Origin: DAIDKA01 sp035503515
Lineage (GTDB): Bacteria; Pseudomonadota; Gammaproteobacteria; Steroidobacterales; Steroidobacteraceae
Assembly: GCA_035503515.1 (NCBI GenBank)
Contig: DATJTJ010000176.1
Coordinates: forward strand, 5,862 to 69,861
DNA: 64,000 nucleotides
Reading direction: 5' to 3'
Shown: piece by piece, positions 34,197-42,314 of the stretch
How positions within the stretch are numbered: the first letter of the stretch is position 1
Layout: the number at the start of each line of letters is the position of its first letter
Translations under genes and position numbers: made by a program
The notes under the pieces: generated by a model
Seen by the model: only the letters and a program-made list of their open reading frames with translations
Told to the model about the DNA's origin: nothing
The model's database searches: none

Positions 34197-35630
34197 ATGC
34201 CCGCGGCTGAACACGAGCCCGAAACGGCGTCGCCGGCCGGTCCGTCGCAAAGCACTGGTGAAAATCCCGGGAGTAGCTTACCGCGCCGGATCTTGAATGG
34301 CCGTTCGCGCCGGCTGTTCCTGCAGGCGGGACTTCCATGGACCGCCGCCCTTCTCGTGGGCCTGGTTTCGGTGCTCTACGCCCGCTGGAGCGAAGATGTC
34401 TCCGATGCGTTCCGCAGTCTCATCGCCGGCCGCGCCTGGCTTGCCTTCATCGTCACGCCGGCACTGACCGTTCTTTCGCTGTTCTTCACGCGACGCTGGT
34501 TCACGGGGAGTGAGGGCAGCGGCATTCCGCAGGTGATCGCCGCACTGCATGCGCCGCGGCCGGAGGACGAGCACACACTGATGCGACGCCTGTTCGGTGT
34601 GCGGGTGATCGTCGGCAAGATCGGGATCTCGCTGCTCGGGCTGCTGGGTGGACTCACGATCGGCCGCGAGGGCCCGACGGTGCATATCGGCGCGGCGATC
34701 ATGGCGGAGATCCGGCACTTCTACCCGCATCGCAGTGCGCAGCTCGAACGCCGTCTCCTGCTTGCCGGTGCCGCGGCGGGGCTGTCGGCCGCATTCAATA
34801 CGCCGCTGGCCGGCATCATCTTCGCCATCGAGGAACTGGCGCGGGATTTCGAAAGCCGCACCAACGGCGTCATGATCACTGCGGTCGTGTTCTCCGGCCT
34901 GACTTCCCTTGCGCTCGCCGGCAACTATCTGTACTTCGGCCAGCTCAACGTGCCCGGCAATCTCGGCGGAGCGTTCGTGCTGCCGGTGGTGTTGTCAGCG
35001 GTACTGTGCGGGCTGTTCGGCGCGGCGTTCAACCTGGCGCTGCTGCGCTGGCGGAGCTGGATGCCGGGCTGGCTGCGCGCCCTGCGGGCCAACCGGCCGT
35101 TGGTTTACGCAGCGATCATTGGTCTTGTGGTGGCGGCGCTCGGGGTCGGTTCGGCGGGTGAGACGTGGGGCAGCGGCTACAACGAGGCGCGCCGGTTGCT
35201 CACGGGCACGGCGCCGCTGTCGGAAGGCTATGCGATGACGAAGTGGGGCGCCATGGTGGCGACCTACATGGCCGGGATCCCCGGGGGACTGTTCTCTCCA
35301 TCGCTTTCCATCGGGGCCGGGCTCGCGCAGTGGGTGCATCTGGTGTTTGCCTGGGCGCCGATGGCGGCGGTGATCGCGCTGTGCATGACCGGCTACCTGG
35401 CCGCGGTGACCCAGTCGCCGATCACCTCGTTCGTCATCGTGATGGAAATGACCAATGGCACCGGCATGGTGATTCCGATGATGGCCACGGCGCTCGTGGC
35501 TTCGCGCATTTCGGCGTTCTTCACCCCGCCGCTGTACGAGGCGCTGGCGCAGAACAACTACTTCCAGGTGGCCGGCCTTCCCGCCGGCGGCTTCCTGCAG
35601 AAGAAGCCGGTGCCGCCCCCGGGCGCCTGA
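34197..35630 (+). CDS. ClC-family chloride/proton antiporter
   Basis: A 477-residue inner-membrane protein of the ClC family. The anion-path motifs are GSGIPQ, GREGPTVHIGA and GGLFSPSL. Gate glutamate Glu158 (in GREGP) and a second glutamate Glu213 (in AIEELARDF) are 55 residues apart, the same distance as Glu148 and Glu203 of E. coli ClcA, so a proton-coupled antiporter is expected rather than a channel. No C-terminal CBS domains. Such antiporters help in acid resistance or halide export (fluoride-type ClCs lack some of these motifs). It converges with a VOC gene, with a shared hairpin across the stop codons. Confidence 0.88.
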   Translation: MPAAEHEPETASPAGPSQSTGENPGSSLPRRILNGRSRRLFLQAGLPWTAALLVGLVSVLYARWSEDVSDAFRSLIAGRAWLAFIVTPALTVLSLFFTRRWFTGSEGSGIPQVIAALHAPRPEDEHTLMRRLFGVRVIVGKIGISLLGLLGGLTIGREGPTVHIGAAIMAEIRHFYPHRSAQLERRLLLAGAAAGLSAAFNTPLAGIIFAIEELARDFESRTNGVMITAVVFSGLTSLALAGNYLYFGQLNVPGNLGGAFVLPVVLSAVLCGLFGAAFNLALLRWRSWMPGWLRALRANRPLVYAAIIGLVVAALGVGSAGETWGSGYNEARRLLTGTAPLSEGYAMTKWGAMVATYMAGIPGGLFSPSLSIGAGLAQWVHLVFAWAPMAAVIALCMTGYLAAVTQSPITSFVIVMEMTNGTGMVIPMMATALVASRISAFFTPPLYEALAQNNYFQVAGLPAGGFLQKKPVPPPGA

Positions 35631-35650
35631 GCATGCGTTGCGCGCTCAGG
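35626..35650. terminator. Hairpin spanning the two convergent stop codons
   Basis: CCTGAGC (35626-35632) pairs perfectly with GCTCAGG (35644-35650). The arms contain the stop codons of the ClC gene (+) and the VOC gene (-). A shared, bidirectional termination role is likely, though there is no T-run. Confidence 0.4.
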
Positions 35651-36074
35651 TGTCGCCGGGCGGCGCCTTGAGACTGGCGCGTTCGTTTTCAGGTAACCAG
35701 AAGAAGAGTTCGTTCTCGTCCAGGTCGTGGATCACCAGCGTCGGCTCGCCCCAGTTGAAAACGGTGCTCTTGACCTTCTTGTCGCGAAGATGCCGCTGGA
35801 AGGGTTCGAGCACGTCGTCATCGACGCCGACGAACAGCCGGCCGTGCCCGGGCCGGTCCCGGGTCCAATCCTCGGCCTGGTTCAATATCAGCTGCAGACC
35901 GAGCAGGCTGACCTGGCACACGAATGCGCGGCCAGCCTCGCGGTGACACCAGTCCACGGAGAATCCCAGGGTCTCGGTGTAGAAGCGCAGCGCCTGTTCG
36001 GCGTCCCTGACGAAAAAGACGGTCCGGGCGCCCAGCTCCTGCACGTTCGAGTCTCCCTTGCATCGGGCTTTCAT
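35646..36074 (-). CDS. VOC-family (glyoxalase-like) protein
   Basis: A 142-residue single VOC module: ELGARTVFFVRDAEQALRFYTETLGF is the classic first beta-alpha-beta unit, QLILNQAE and VFNWGEPTLVIHDLDENELFFWLP complete the fold. Enzymes with this fold include dioxygenases, isomerases and resistance proteins, so the role is open. It is divergent from the cytochrome operon (80-bp gap) and convergent with the ClC gene. Confidence 0.78.
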   Translation of the reverse strand: MKARCKGDSNVQELGARTVFFVRDAEQALRFYTETLGFSVDWCHREAGRAFVCQVSLLGLQLILNQAEDWTRDRPGHGRLFVGVDDDVLEPFQRHLRDKKVKSTVFNWGEPTLVIHDLDENELFFWLPENERASLKAPPGDT

Positions 36075-36154
36075 CTTAGCGCCCGCACTGCGGTCGTCAC
36101 AAATCCTTCACCGTCGCCCGCTACAACCTAAACATTTTTCGGCGGGGACATCGG

Positions 36155-37327
36155 GTGCTGCGGTCGTGTGTTTTCGAAGGGGTGGCGGGGATGCTGCTTG
36201 CGGCAGGTGTCGCGCATGCCGCACCGGCATCGATGTCGCCGCTGCAGCAGCTGGGCAGGAGCATGTTCTTCGATGTCTCCCTCTCGGCCTCGGGCAAGGA
36301 GGCCTGCGCGACCTGCCATGATCCCAAGTACGCCTACGGACCCCCGCCGGGGCGGGCCATCGAGAGGGGCGGACCCCACATGGACCGGTGGGGCACGCGC
36401 ACCGTGCCCTCGCTGCGGTATTTGCGCGAAGTACCCCCCTTCAAGGAGGCGTACAAGTTCCTGGATGGCGACGTGGGGCCCATCGGCGGTTTCATGTGGG
36501 ACGGTCGTGCCGCAAGCCTCGCGCAGCAGGCCACGCTGCCGCTGCTGGCCGCCAATGAAATGGCCAATGCCAGTCCCGCCGCCGTCGTGCGCGAGCTCTC
36601 CCGGGCGTCCTATGCGCTGCAGTTCAAGGCGCTGTTCGGCGCAGACATTTTCAGGCACCAGGCCAAGGCTTTCGCGGCCGGGATGAGCGCGCTGGCGGCA
36701 TTCCAGCAGGTGCCCTCGGAGTTCTTCCCCTACAGCAGCCGGTACGATGCGTACCTGCGCGGCGACATCGAACTCACCGAGCAGGAGGAGCGGGGCGCGG
36801 ACCTGTTCAAGGATCCGGACAAGGGCAACTGCGCCAGCTGCCACCTCGGGACCAGTCGCGATGGCATCCCGCCGCCCTTCACGGACTTCGACTTCGTGAA
36901 CGTCGGCGTGCCGCGCAATCCGCGGCTGCCCGCGAATGCCGATGCACGCTATTACGATCTCGGGCTGTGTGGTCCGAACCGGCGTGATCTCACCGGCAAG
37001 CGCGAATTGTGCGGGTTCTTCCGCTCGCCCACCGTGCGCAACACGGCCATCCGCGACGCCTTCTTCCATAACGGGGTGTATTCGAACCTGCAGCAGGTGC
37101 TGGAGTTCTACAACGAGCGCGACCTGCACCCGGAGAAGTTCTATCCGCGCAATCCCGACGGCAGCGTGCACCGCTACGATGACATGCCGCCGGGCTATCC
37201 CGATGACATCGACCACGATCCGCCGCTCGATCGCAAGCCGGGCCAGAAGCCGGCGCTCACCGATGCCGATATCGACGACATCATTGCGTTCCTCAAGACG
37301 CTCACCGACGCGGACGTGGCCCGATGA
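36155..37327 (+). CDS. Di-haem cytochrome c peroxidase/MauG-family protein
   Basis: A 390-residue periplasmic protein with a signal peptide (VAGMLLAAGVAHAA). Two CXXCH haem c sites are at Cys51-His55 (CATCH) and Cys226-His230 (CASCH), the spacing expected of bacterial di-haem peroxidases. Family segments include GRSMFFDVSLS, TVPSLRYL, FMWDGRAASLAQQ and SPTVRNTAIRDAFFHNG. It may reduce peroxide or carry out MauG-like oxidation on a protein or small molecule. It starts with GTG after GGCGGGG and overlaps the mono-haem gene in ATGATG, so both are coupled. Confidence 0.88.
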   Translation: MLRSCVFEGVAGMLLAAGVAHAAPASMSPLQQLGRSMFFDVSLSASGKEACATCHDPKYAYGPPPGRAIERGGPHMDRWGTRTVPSLRYLREVPPFKEAYKFLDGDVGPIGGFMWDGRAASLAQQATLPLLAANEMANASPAAVVRELSRASYALQFKALFGADIFRHQAKAFAAGMSALAAFQQVPSEFFPYSSRYDAYLRGDIELTEQEERGADLFKDPDKGNCASCHLGTSRDGIPPPFTDFDFVNVGVPRNPRLPANADARYYDLGLCGPNRRDLTGKRELCGFFRSPTVRNTAIRDAFFHNGVYSNLQQVLEFYNERDLHPEKFYPRNPDGSVHRYDDMPPGYPDDIDHDPPLDRKPGQKPALTDADIDDIIAFLKTLTDADVAR

Positions 37328-38265
37328 TGATCGCGCTGCTGGCCTGCGGGCTGATGCAGGCGGCCGCGAGCGATGCCGAGGCCTGGCGGATATTCGCCTC
37401 CCTCGATCCACCCGGCAGCGGGCGCCCGGCGCTGTGGGAGAGTTGGGCCAGCGCCAGCGGCACTTTCCGCCGGGACGGAGCGGATCCCGGGCCGTGGTCC
37501 GCCGTGTCGCATCCAGGCCCCGAGCGCTTCGAGCTGCTGACGCCGGCCGACTTTCCCGATCTGCGACATATCGTCAACGGCCGGATGGTGCCGGTCACCG
37601 ATCCGCTCGCGACGGCGAAGCGGCTGGTCGAAGTGCGGCTGAACCAGGTGTCTCATGACTTCATCCGCGCGCAGCACCTGTACACCGTCGATGGTCAGCG
37701 GCGTGCGGTGCTGCAGGGCAACGTCGAATTTCCGGTCGGCGCCATCCAGCTCAAGGCCGGCTGGGCCCCCATTTCGGCGGCGGAGCGCTCACAGTTCCAC
37801 ACCCTGACGCTGCGGCTCGCCGACGGCAGTACGCGCCTGTTCGGACTCGCCGCCCTCAACATCGCGGCGAAGACCCCGCAAGGCTGGCTGTGGGCGAGCT
37901 TCGAGCACACCGCGGAAGCAGCAGGAGCGCACTACCGCCTGCGGGGCACGCAGACCGGCTATCTCGATGCGGATCGGCGGCCCGTGCGGCTGGGCAATGC
38001 GGTGCTGGAAGCGGGTCTGGGCGACAGTGCCTCGTGCATGACCTGCCACGCGCGCGCGACGTTGAGCGTGGCGGGTATCCCGAGCCGGCTGCCGGTGTTT
38101 GCGCCGGCGCCCCCGGGCGTGCGGCGCGGCTATATCGGCGATCCGGACCCGGCCTGGTTCGGCCGCAATGATGGACAGGGGAAGTGGCAGATGGCTTACG
38201 CGTCGCTCGATTTCGTCTGGTCGCTGGCGCAGGCGGCCGAACACGGCCCCGGAGTGCACCCATGA
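37324..38265 (+). CDS. Mono-haem c-type cytochrome of unknown family
   Basis: A 313-residue secreted protein (signal peptide ending AAAS or nearby) with a single CXXCH at Cys238-His242 (CMTCH). The N-terminal about 230 residues form an unknown domain containing HDFIRAQHLYTVDGQ and FPVGAIQLKAGW; the second is found in proteins that also sit with peroxidase-like cytochromes. It probably passes electrons to or from the upstream di-haem protein. Starts and stops overlap on both sides, so it is the middle of a three-gene operon. Confidence 0.75.
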   Translation: MMIALLACGLMQAAASDAEAWRIFASLDPPGSGRPALWESWASASGTFRRDGADPGPWSAVSHPGPERFELLTPADFPDLRHIVNGRMVPVTDPLATAKRLVEVRLNQVSHDFIRAQHLYTVDGQRRAVLQGNVEFPVGAIQLKAGWAPISAAERSQFHTLTLRLADGSTRLFGLAALNIAAKTPQGWLWASFEHTAEAAGAHYRLRGTQTGYLDADRRPVRLGNAVLEAGLGDSASCMTCHARATLSVAGIPSRLPVFAPAPPGVRRGYIGDPDPAWFGRNDGQGKWQMAYASLDFVWSLAQAAEHGPGVHP

Positions 38266-38693
38266 GGTTGCGGATGCTCGCACGGATGGTCTGCTTCGCC
38301 GGCGCGCTTGCGCTGAGTATCGGCGCGGCCGCCGATACGCCAGCCGCTGCCTCATCCTCGGCGCCGGTTCCCATCCGGCGCATCGAAGACACCAACCAGA
38401 CGGGTGGCGGTCCCGAGGAACCCAAGTACGGCGTCGATGCCAGCTGGGTGATTGCGGGGTACAACGATGACGAGGTCATCTACTCCATCATCATCACCAA
38501 CCGGGACCCGCGCATCATCCGCTGCAGCACGGTGCTCAGCGGGTTCTACCTCGAGAACGGCACCCGGCACTCGGTGTCCGACCGCCAGGGAGTCACGATC
38601 TTTCCGGGCAAGCAGTCCAGCGCCGGTCGTTGGGTGGGAATGGATCAGGCCGCGGGCGCCACTTACAAGGTGACGTGTCGCGCGGTCTCTTAG
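38262..38693 (+). CDS. Small secreted protein of unknown function
   Basis: A 143-residue protein with a signal peptide (ALALSIGAAADT) and a mature beta-rich domain (WVIAGYNDDEVIYSIIITN, TVLSGFYLENGTRHSVSDRQG). Two cysteines in the mature part may form a disulphide. I do not recognise the family. ATG at 38262 overlaps the stop of the mono-haem cytochrome gene, so it is the third gene of the cytochrome operon. Confidence 0.65.
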   Translation: MRLRMLARMVCFAGALALSIGAAADTPAAASSSAPVPIRRIEDTNQTGGGPEEPKYGVDASWVIAGYNDDEVIYSIIITNRDPRIIRCSTVLSGFYLENGTRHSVSDRQGVTIFPGKQSSAGRWVGMDQAAGATYKVTCRAVS

Positions 38694-38833
38694 GCTTGGA
38701 TCAAAGTTCAATCAGCACCGCGTTCTTCATGGAACTGAAACACGGCTGCGACAAAGTCGGGTCAGTTGAATTTCAAGACAGGCGCCGCCACAGCCTGGCT
38801 CCAATCAAGACCAAAGCCTTCAAAGGGGAGAAC

Positions 38834-40528
38834 ATGTCCACTGCCCAGTCACTCCGCGTGCGCGTTGCCGTCGGCGCCGCGCTTGCCAGCGCCATGCTGG
38901 CCGGCGTCGCCCAGGCCCAGAACTTCCAGGGCCCGAATTTCAATCAGCCAGGTCCCGGATGGGATCCGGATCCGGTGGTGTTCAGTTTCGCGACTGTCGG
39001 CGACAGCCGCACCGAGTCGACGCTGACCGGCGGCGCCCCCGATCCGACGACGCTGCTGGAGGCGGGCGAACCCGGTACGTTCAGCAGCGGCGCCACGCTC
39101 GGCACGCCCAGTGAGCCCGGCAAGCCCGACCTCACCGGGACGCTGCTGCCGCAGGACAACACGTTCCTCACGAACACCAAGGCGCTGTCGCGCATCCTAC
39201 GCGGCATCCAGCGCCAGAAGCCGAACCTGCTGTTCTTCAACGGCGACATGATCTACGGTTACGGCCGCCCGGCGGTCCCGCCGGAACTGGCTTCCATCAC
39301 GAGCGTCCAGGGCACGACCGATACGGCGTTGGTCTGGACCGATGCAGTGTTCGAGTACCGGCAGTATGCGTACTGGCGCGGCATCATGGGGCCGCTGTTC
39401 GAGACCGGCACCTACGTCGTGCCGGTGCCGGGCAACCACGAGACCCAGTGCAACGTCAAGGCGGCCCACGATCCCAAGAACTGCGGAGCCTCGGGCAAGC
39501 ACGCCTACCCGGAGAACGAGGCGGCCTTCAAGGACAACGTCGGGGACCTGGTCGAGGACATCTACACCAACGAGCGTTTCCAGACCGTCAGCGGGTTCCC
39601 GGCCATTGCCGCCAACGGCTTCTCCAGCACGACCGCACCGCAGGCCGGGGGCAACAACGGCGCAATCGAAGGCGTCGTCAACCCGACCAATCCGACGGGC
39701 GAGGCGGAGCTGAGCTACTCATTCGACATCAGGCTCGAGAGCACTCACCAGCTGCTGCACTTCGTGGTGATCAACACCGATCCGGCAGGTGCGGACGCCA
39801 CGGCGCCGACGGACTGGCTGGCCCAGGACCTGGAAGACGCCCAGAGCCGCGCCACCGCCAATCACCTGACGCCCAAGTACTTCGTGTTCGGCCACAAGCC
39901 GGCCTTCACGTATGGCTATAACGTGGTCGCGAATGCACCGGCCACGGTGTATACCCCGTACGCAGCAAACGGGCTGGATTCACTCACCGGGCTCAATTCC
40001 ACGACCGCCCCGACATCAGTCACGGTGAAGGACGCGAACGGCAAGACCGTCACCATCGCGACCAACGTGGCGCAGATCATCGTCGACAGCAAGCCGCAGC
40101 AGGTCGTCCCCGAGACTTACAACAAGGTGGCTGCCTATCCGTACGCGAACCTGTTCTGGGCGGTGATCGCGCATTTCGATGCCACCTACTTCTCGGGCCA
40201 CGAGCACATCCCGCACGTCGAGCAGTTCAAGGACGTGACCGGCGGCTCGAAGAACACCCCGTACCAGGTGATCGTCGGCTCCGGTGGTTCGCCGTTCGAT
40301 GACGCCATGACGAGCGACAGTCCGCCGCGCGAGCCGGTGCCGCTCGCCAACTGGCAGGACCGGTACTATGCCTGGGCCACCGTACAGGTTCACCGCAGTG
40401 GTGCCGTGAGCCTCCAGGTCCAGGGCTTCGGCGATGGGGCGCAGTACAGCCCGAGCACCGGCGTCGTCAACAACCTGGGCGTGGAAACCCCGGCCCAGAT
40501 CTTGTGGGCCGTTCCGCACCTGCAGTAA
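38834..40528 (+). CDS. Secreted calcineurin-like metallophosphoesterase
   Basis: A 564-residue protein with a clear signal peptide (AALASAMLAGVAQAQN). The metal-binding motifs of the calcineurin-like fold can be followed in order: TVGDSR, FNGDMIYGYG, GNHETQ, a FGHKPAF histidine and SGHEHIPH. The fold hydrolyses phosphomonoesters, diesters or nucleotides; substrate unknown. ATG at 38834 has AAAGGGGAG upstream. It follows the cytochrome operon by 140 bp and may have its own promoter; a strong hairpin follows it. Confidence 0.85.
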   Translation: MSTAQSLRVRVAVGAALASAMLAGVAQAQNFQGPNFNQPGPGWDPDPVVFSFATVGDSRTESTLTGGAPDPTTLLEAGEPGTFSSGATLGTPSEPGKPDLTGTLLPQDNTFLTNTKALSRILRGIQRQKPNLLFFNGDMIYGYGRPAVPPELASITSVQGTTDTALVWTDAVFEYRQYAYWRGIMGPLFETGTYVVPVPGNHETQCNVKAAHDPKNCGASGKHAYPENEAAFKDNVGDLVEDIYTNERFQTVSGFPAIAANGFSSTTAPQAGGNNGAIEGVVNPTNPTGEAELSYSFDIRLESTHQLLHFVVINTDPAGADATAPTDWLAQDLEDAQSRATANHLTPKYFVFGHKPAFTYGYNVVANAPATVYTPYAANGLDSLTGLNSTTAPTSVTVKDANGKTVTIATNVAQIIVDSKPQQVVPETYNKVAAYPYANLFWAVIAHFDATYFSGHEHIPHVEQFKDVTGGSKNTPYQVIVGSGGSPFDDAMTSDSPPREPVPLANWQDRYYAWATVQVHRSGAVSLQVQGFGDGAQYSPSTGVVNNLGVETPAQILWAVPHLQ

Positions 40529-40542
40529 GCCGAGCTAGGCCT

Positions 40543-40573
40543 GGGGACGCACCGGGGGTACCGGTGCGTCCCC
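40543..40573 (+). terminator. Strong 13-bp hairpin after the phosphoesterase gene
   Basis: The 13 bases at 40543-40555 (GGGGACGCACCGG) pair perfectly with 40561-40573 around a 5-nt loop, and a G-T pair plus two or three G-C pairs extend the stem outward. There is no T-run, so it may act by blocking 3' decay or with Rho rather than as a classical intrinsic terminator. Confidence 0.55.
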
Positions 40574-40588
40574 GGGGATGATCCGCCG

Positions 40589-40924
40589 ATGCATCCGCGC
40601 CTCATTCCCTGGTGCCTTGCCGTGACGGGATTCTTCGTCGCGCTCGTCCTCTTCACCTGGCAGGCCCGTCCGGACGGGACGGACCTGCCGTTACCACCTC
40701 GGCCACAGACCGCGCATGTGCCCCTGCCGCGCATCGCCGATGCCGTGGCTCAGGCACCATCACCCGATGCGTCCGCGGAGCCGGTCGCGACGCAGAGCAC
40801 ACAGGTGCTGCCGCTGCCCCCCGCCACCCGGCCTGACCCGAATCCGGCCGTGCAGCCGGTTCCCGACAATGAACCGGTGGTGGACGATCTGCCGGTCCGG
40901 CCGAACCCACCGCCGCAGGAGTGA
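40589..40924 (+). CDS. Small proline-rich membrane-anchored or secreted protein
   Basis: A 111-residue protein with a hydrophobic N-terminal segment (WCLAVTGFFVALVLFTW, about 8-24) and then an almost entirely low-complexity, Pro/Ala/Asp-rich tail (LPLPPRPQTAHVPLPRI, NPAVQPVP). It resembles the periplasmic extension of short envelope proteins; no domain is recognised. It sits directly after the hairpin at 40543 and converges with the flavoenzyme gene. Confidence 0.5.
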   Translation: MHPRLIPWCLAVTGFFVALVLFTWQARPDGTDLPLPPRPQTAHVPLPRIADAVAQAPSPDASAEPVATQSTQVLPLPPATRPDPNPAVQPVPDNEPVVDDLPVRPNPPPQE

Positions 40925-40940
40925 TCCAGCCGCCGTCCGG

Positions 40941-42191
40941 TCAGGGCCGCACCGCTTCAGGTCGCATCGGCGGCGGAAGCTCCATCCCCAGGTGAGCCTG
41001 GGCCCGCAGCATCGGTGCCATGGCCTGGGACTGGATGTGGATCCGGTACATCTGCACGTCCCGGAAATAGCGTTGCAGCCGGTCGCCGCGCTTCGCGGTG
41101 GCCGCGCCGGCAGTCCGGAACAGCATCTCGACGCATTCGCAGGCGTTGCGGCAGCCCTCGCGGGCGATGCCCCACACGCGCAGAGTATCCGATTCGGTGA
41201 TCGGTACGCCCTTGCGCATCCATTGATCGCACTGCTCCAGGTGCAGCCGCGTGGCGCTGAGCGTGAGTGCCTCGGCCGCATCGGCCCGGCACATCGCCTC
41301 GCCGAAGACCCGCTGCAGTTCCGGATCGTGCATCCGGGTGCGGCCGGGATCGAACAGCAGTGTCTTGTGTTTGAGGAGTTGCTCGTATTCCTCGAGCGCG
41401 GCACGGGCCGCGCCGGTCAGGATTGCCCCGAACTCGCAGCTGAACCAGCCGAACAGGATCCCGAGAAAGACACCGCTGCCGTGCAGCCGGGTCCCCGGCG
41501 TGCCCTCGGGCAGGGTTTCGGTGCTCATCCGCATGACCGGAGAAGTGACGATGTGCGCGTCCGGAACGAAGACGTCCCTGATGCGCACGCTGTTGGAACC
41601 ACTCGCCTGCATGCCCATCGCGGCATCACCGCCCCAGTCCGCCAAGATTTCGATGTCCGCGCGCGGCACGGCGATCATCACCGATTTGACGCCTTTGGGA
41701 CCTGGTATCAGCGCGCCGCCGAAGAAATGATTGCAGACGGGAACGCCGGAGGCGAAGGTCCAGAAGCCGGTCACGAGGTAACCGCCCTCGCGCCGCTCCA
41801 TCTTCGGCATGCCGGTCGCGGCCGCGACATAGGGTGCGCGGAAATCCCCCTCCGGCCCGAAAAGCTCCCGCTGCACGGCTTCCTCGAAATGGGATCCGAG
41901 AACCAGCGCGTGCGAGGAGGCCAATGTGTAGCACCAGGCACCACCCGGATGGCCCTTCGACAGCTCCATGATGACGCGGATATAGGTTTCGCAGTCGGTG
42001 CCGCCGCCGCCGAACAGGCGCGGCTGCAGGATCCTGTAGAAGCCGCCCTGCAGCAATCGCTGATGAACCGCTTCCGAATACCGCCCGCGCGCATCGCTTT
42101 CGTCCTGTTCGGCACGCATCTGCGCGGCAATGTCCCGCGCCGTCGCGATCAGTTCGGCTGCCTTGGGATGAGGGGCACTGTCGTATGTCAT
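40941..42191 (-). CDS. Acyl-CoA dehydrogenase-fold flavin monooxygenase/oxidoreductase
   Basis: A 416-residue protein of the acyl-CoA dehydrogenase superfamily with an N-terminal helical domain, a middle beta domain (YLVTGFWTFASGVPVCNHFF) and a C-terminal domain like the two-component flavin monooxygenase branch (DszC/HsaA-type). In that branch reduced flavin from a partner reductase drives hydroxylation; no reductase gene is near, so a dehydrogenase role remains possible. ATG at 42191 is preferred over a GTG four codons earlier because GGAAG precedes it. It is divergent from an MFS transporter across about 120 bp. Confidence 0.75.
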   Translation of the reverse strand: MTYDSAPHPKAAELIATARDIAAQMRAEQDESDARGRYSEAVHQRLLQGGFYRILQPRLFGGGGTDCETYIRVIMELSKGHPGGAWCYTLASSHALVLGSHFEEAVQRELFGPEGDFRAPYVAAATGMPKMERREGGYLVTGFWTFASGVPVCNHFFGGALIPGPKGVKSVMIAVPRADIEILADWGGDAAMGMQASGSNSVRIRDVFVPDAHIVTSPVMRMSTETLPEGTPGTRLHGSGVFLGILFGWFSCEFGAILTGAARAALEEYEQLLKHKTLLFDPGRTRMHDPELQRVFGEAMCRADAAEALTLSATRLHLEQCDQWMRKGVPITESDTLRVWGIAREGCRNACECVEMLFRTAGAATAKRGDRLQRYFRDVQMYRIHIQSQAMAPMLRAQAHLGMELPPPMRPEAVRP

Positions 42192-42314
42192 CGTGGCTTC
42201 CACTTCAACGTCGATGTCATCTTGAGCGCAGACGCGACGCGCGGCAACCGTAGGAGGAATCCGTGACCGCGCGGTTGCGCCGCCCGGATGGTCGTGCCCG
42301 GCAGCGAGTCGAGA

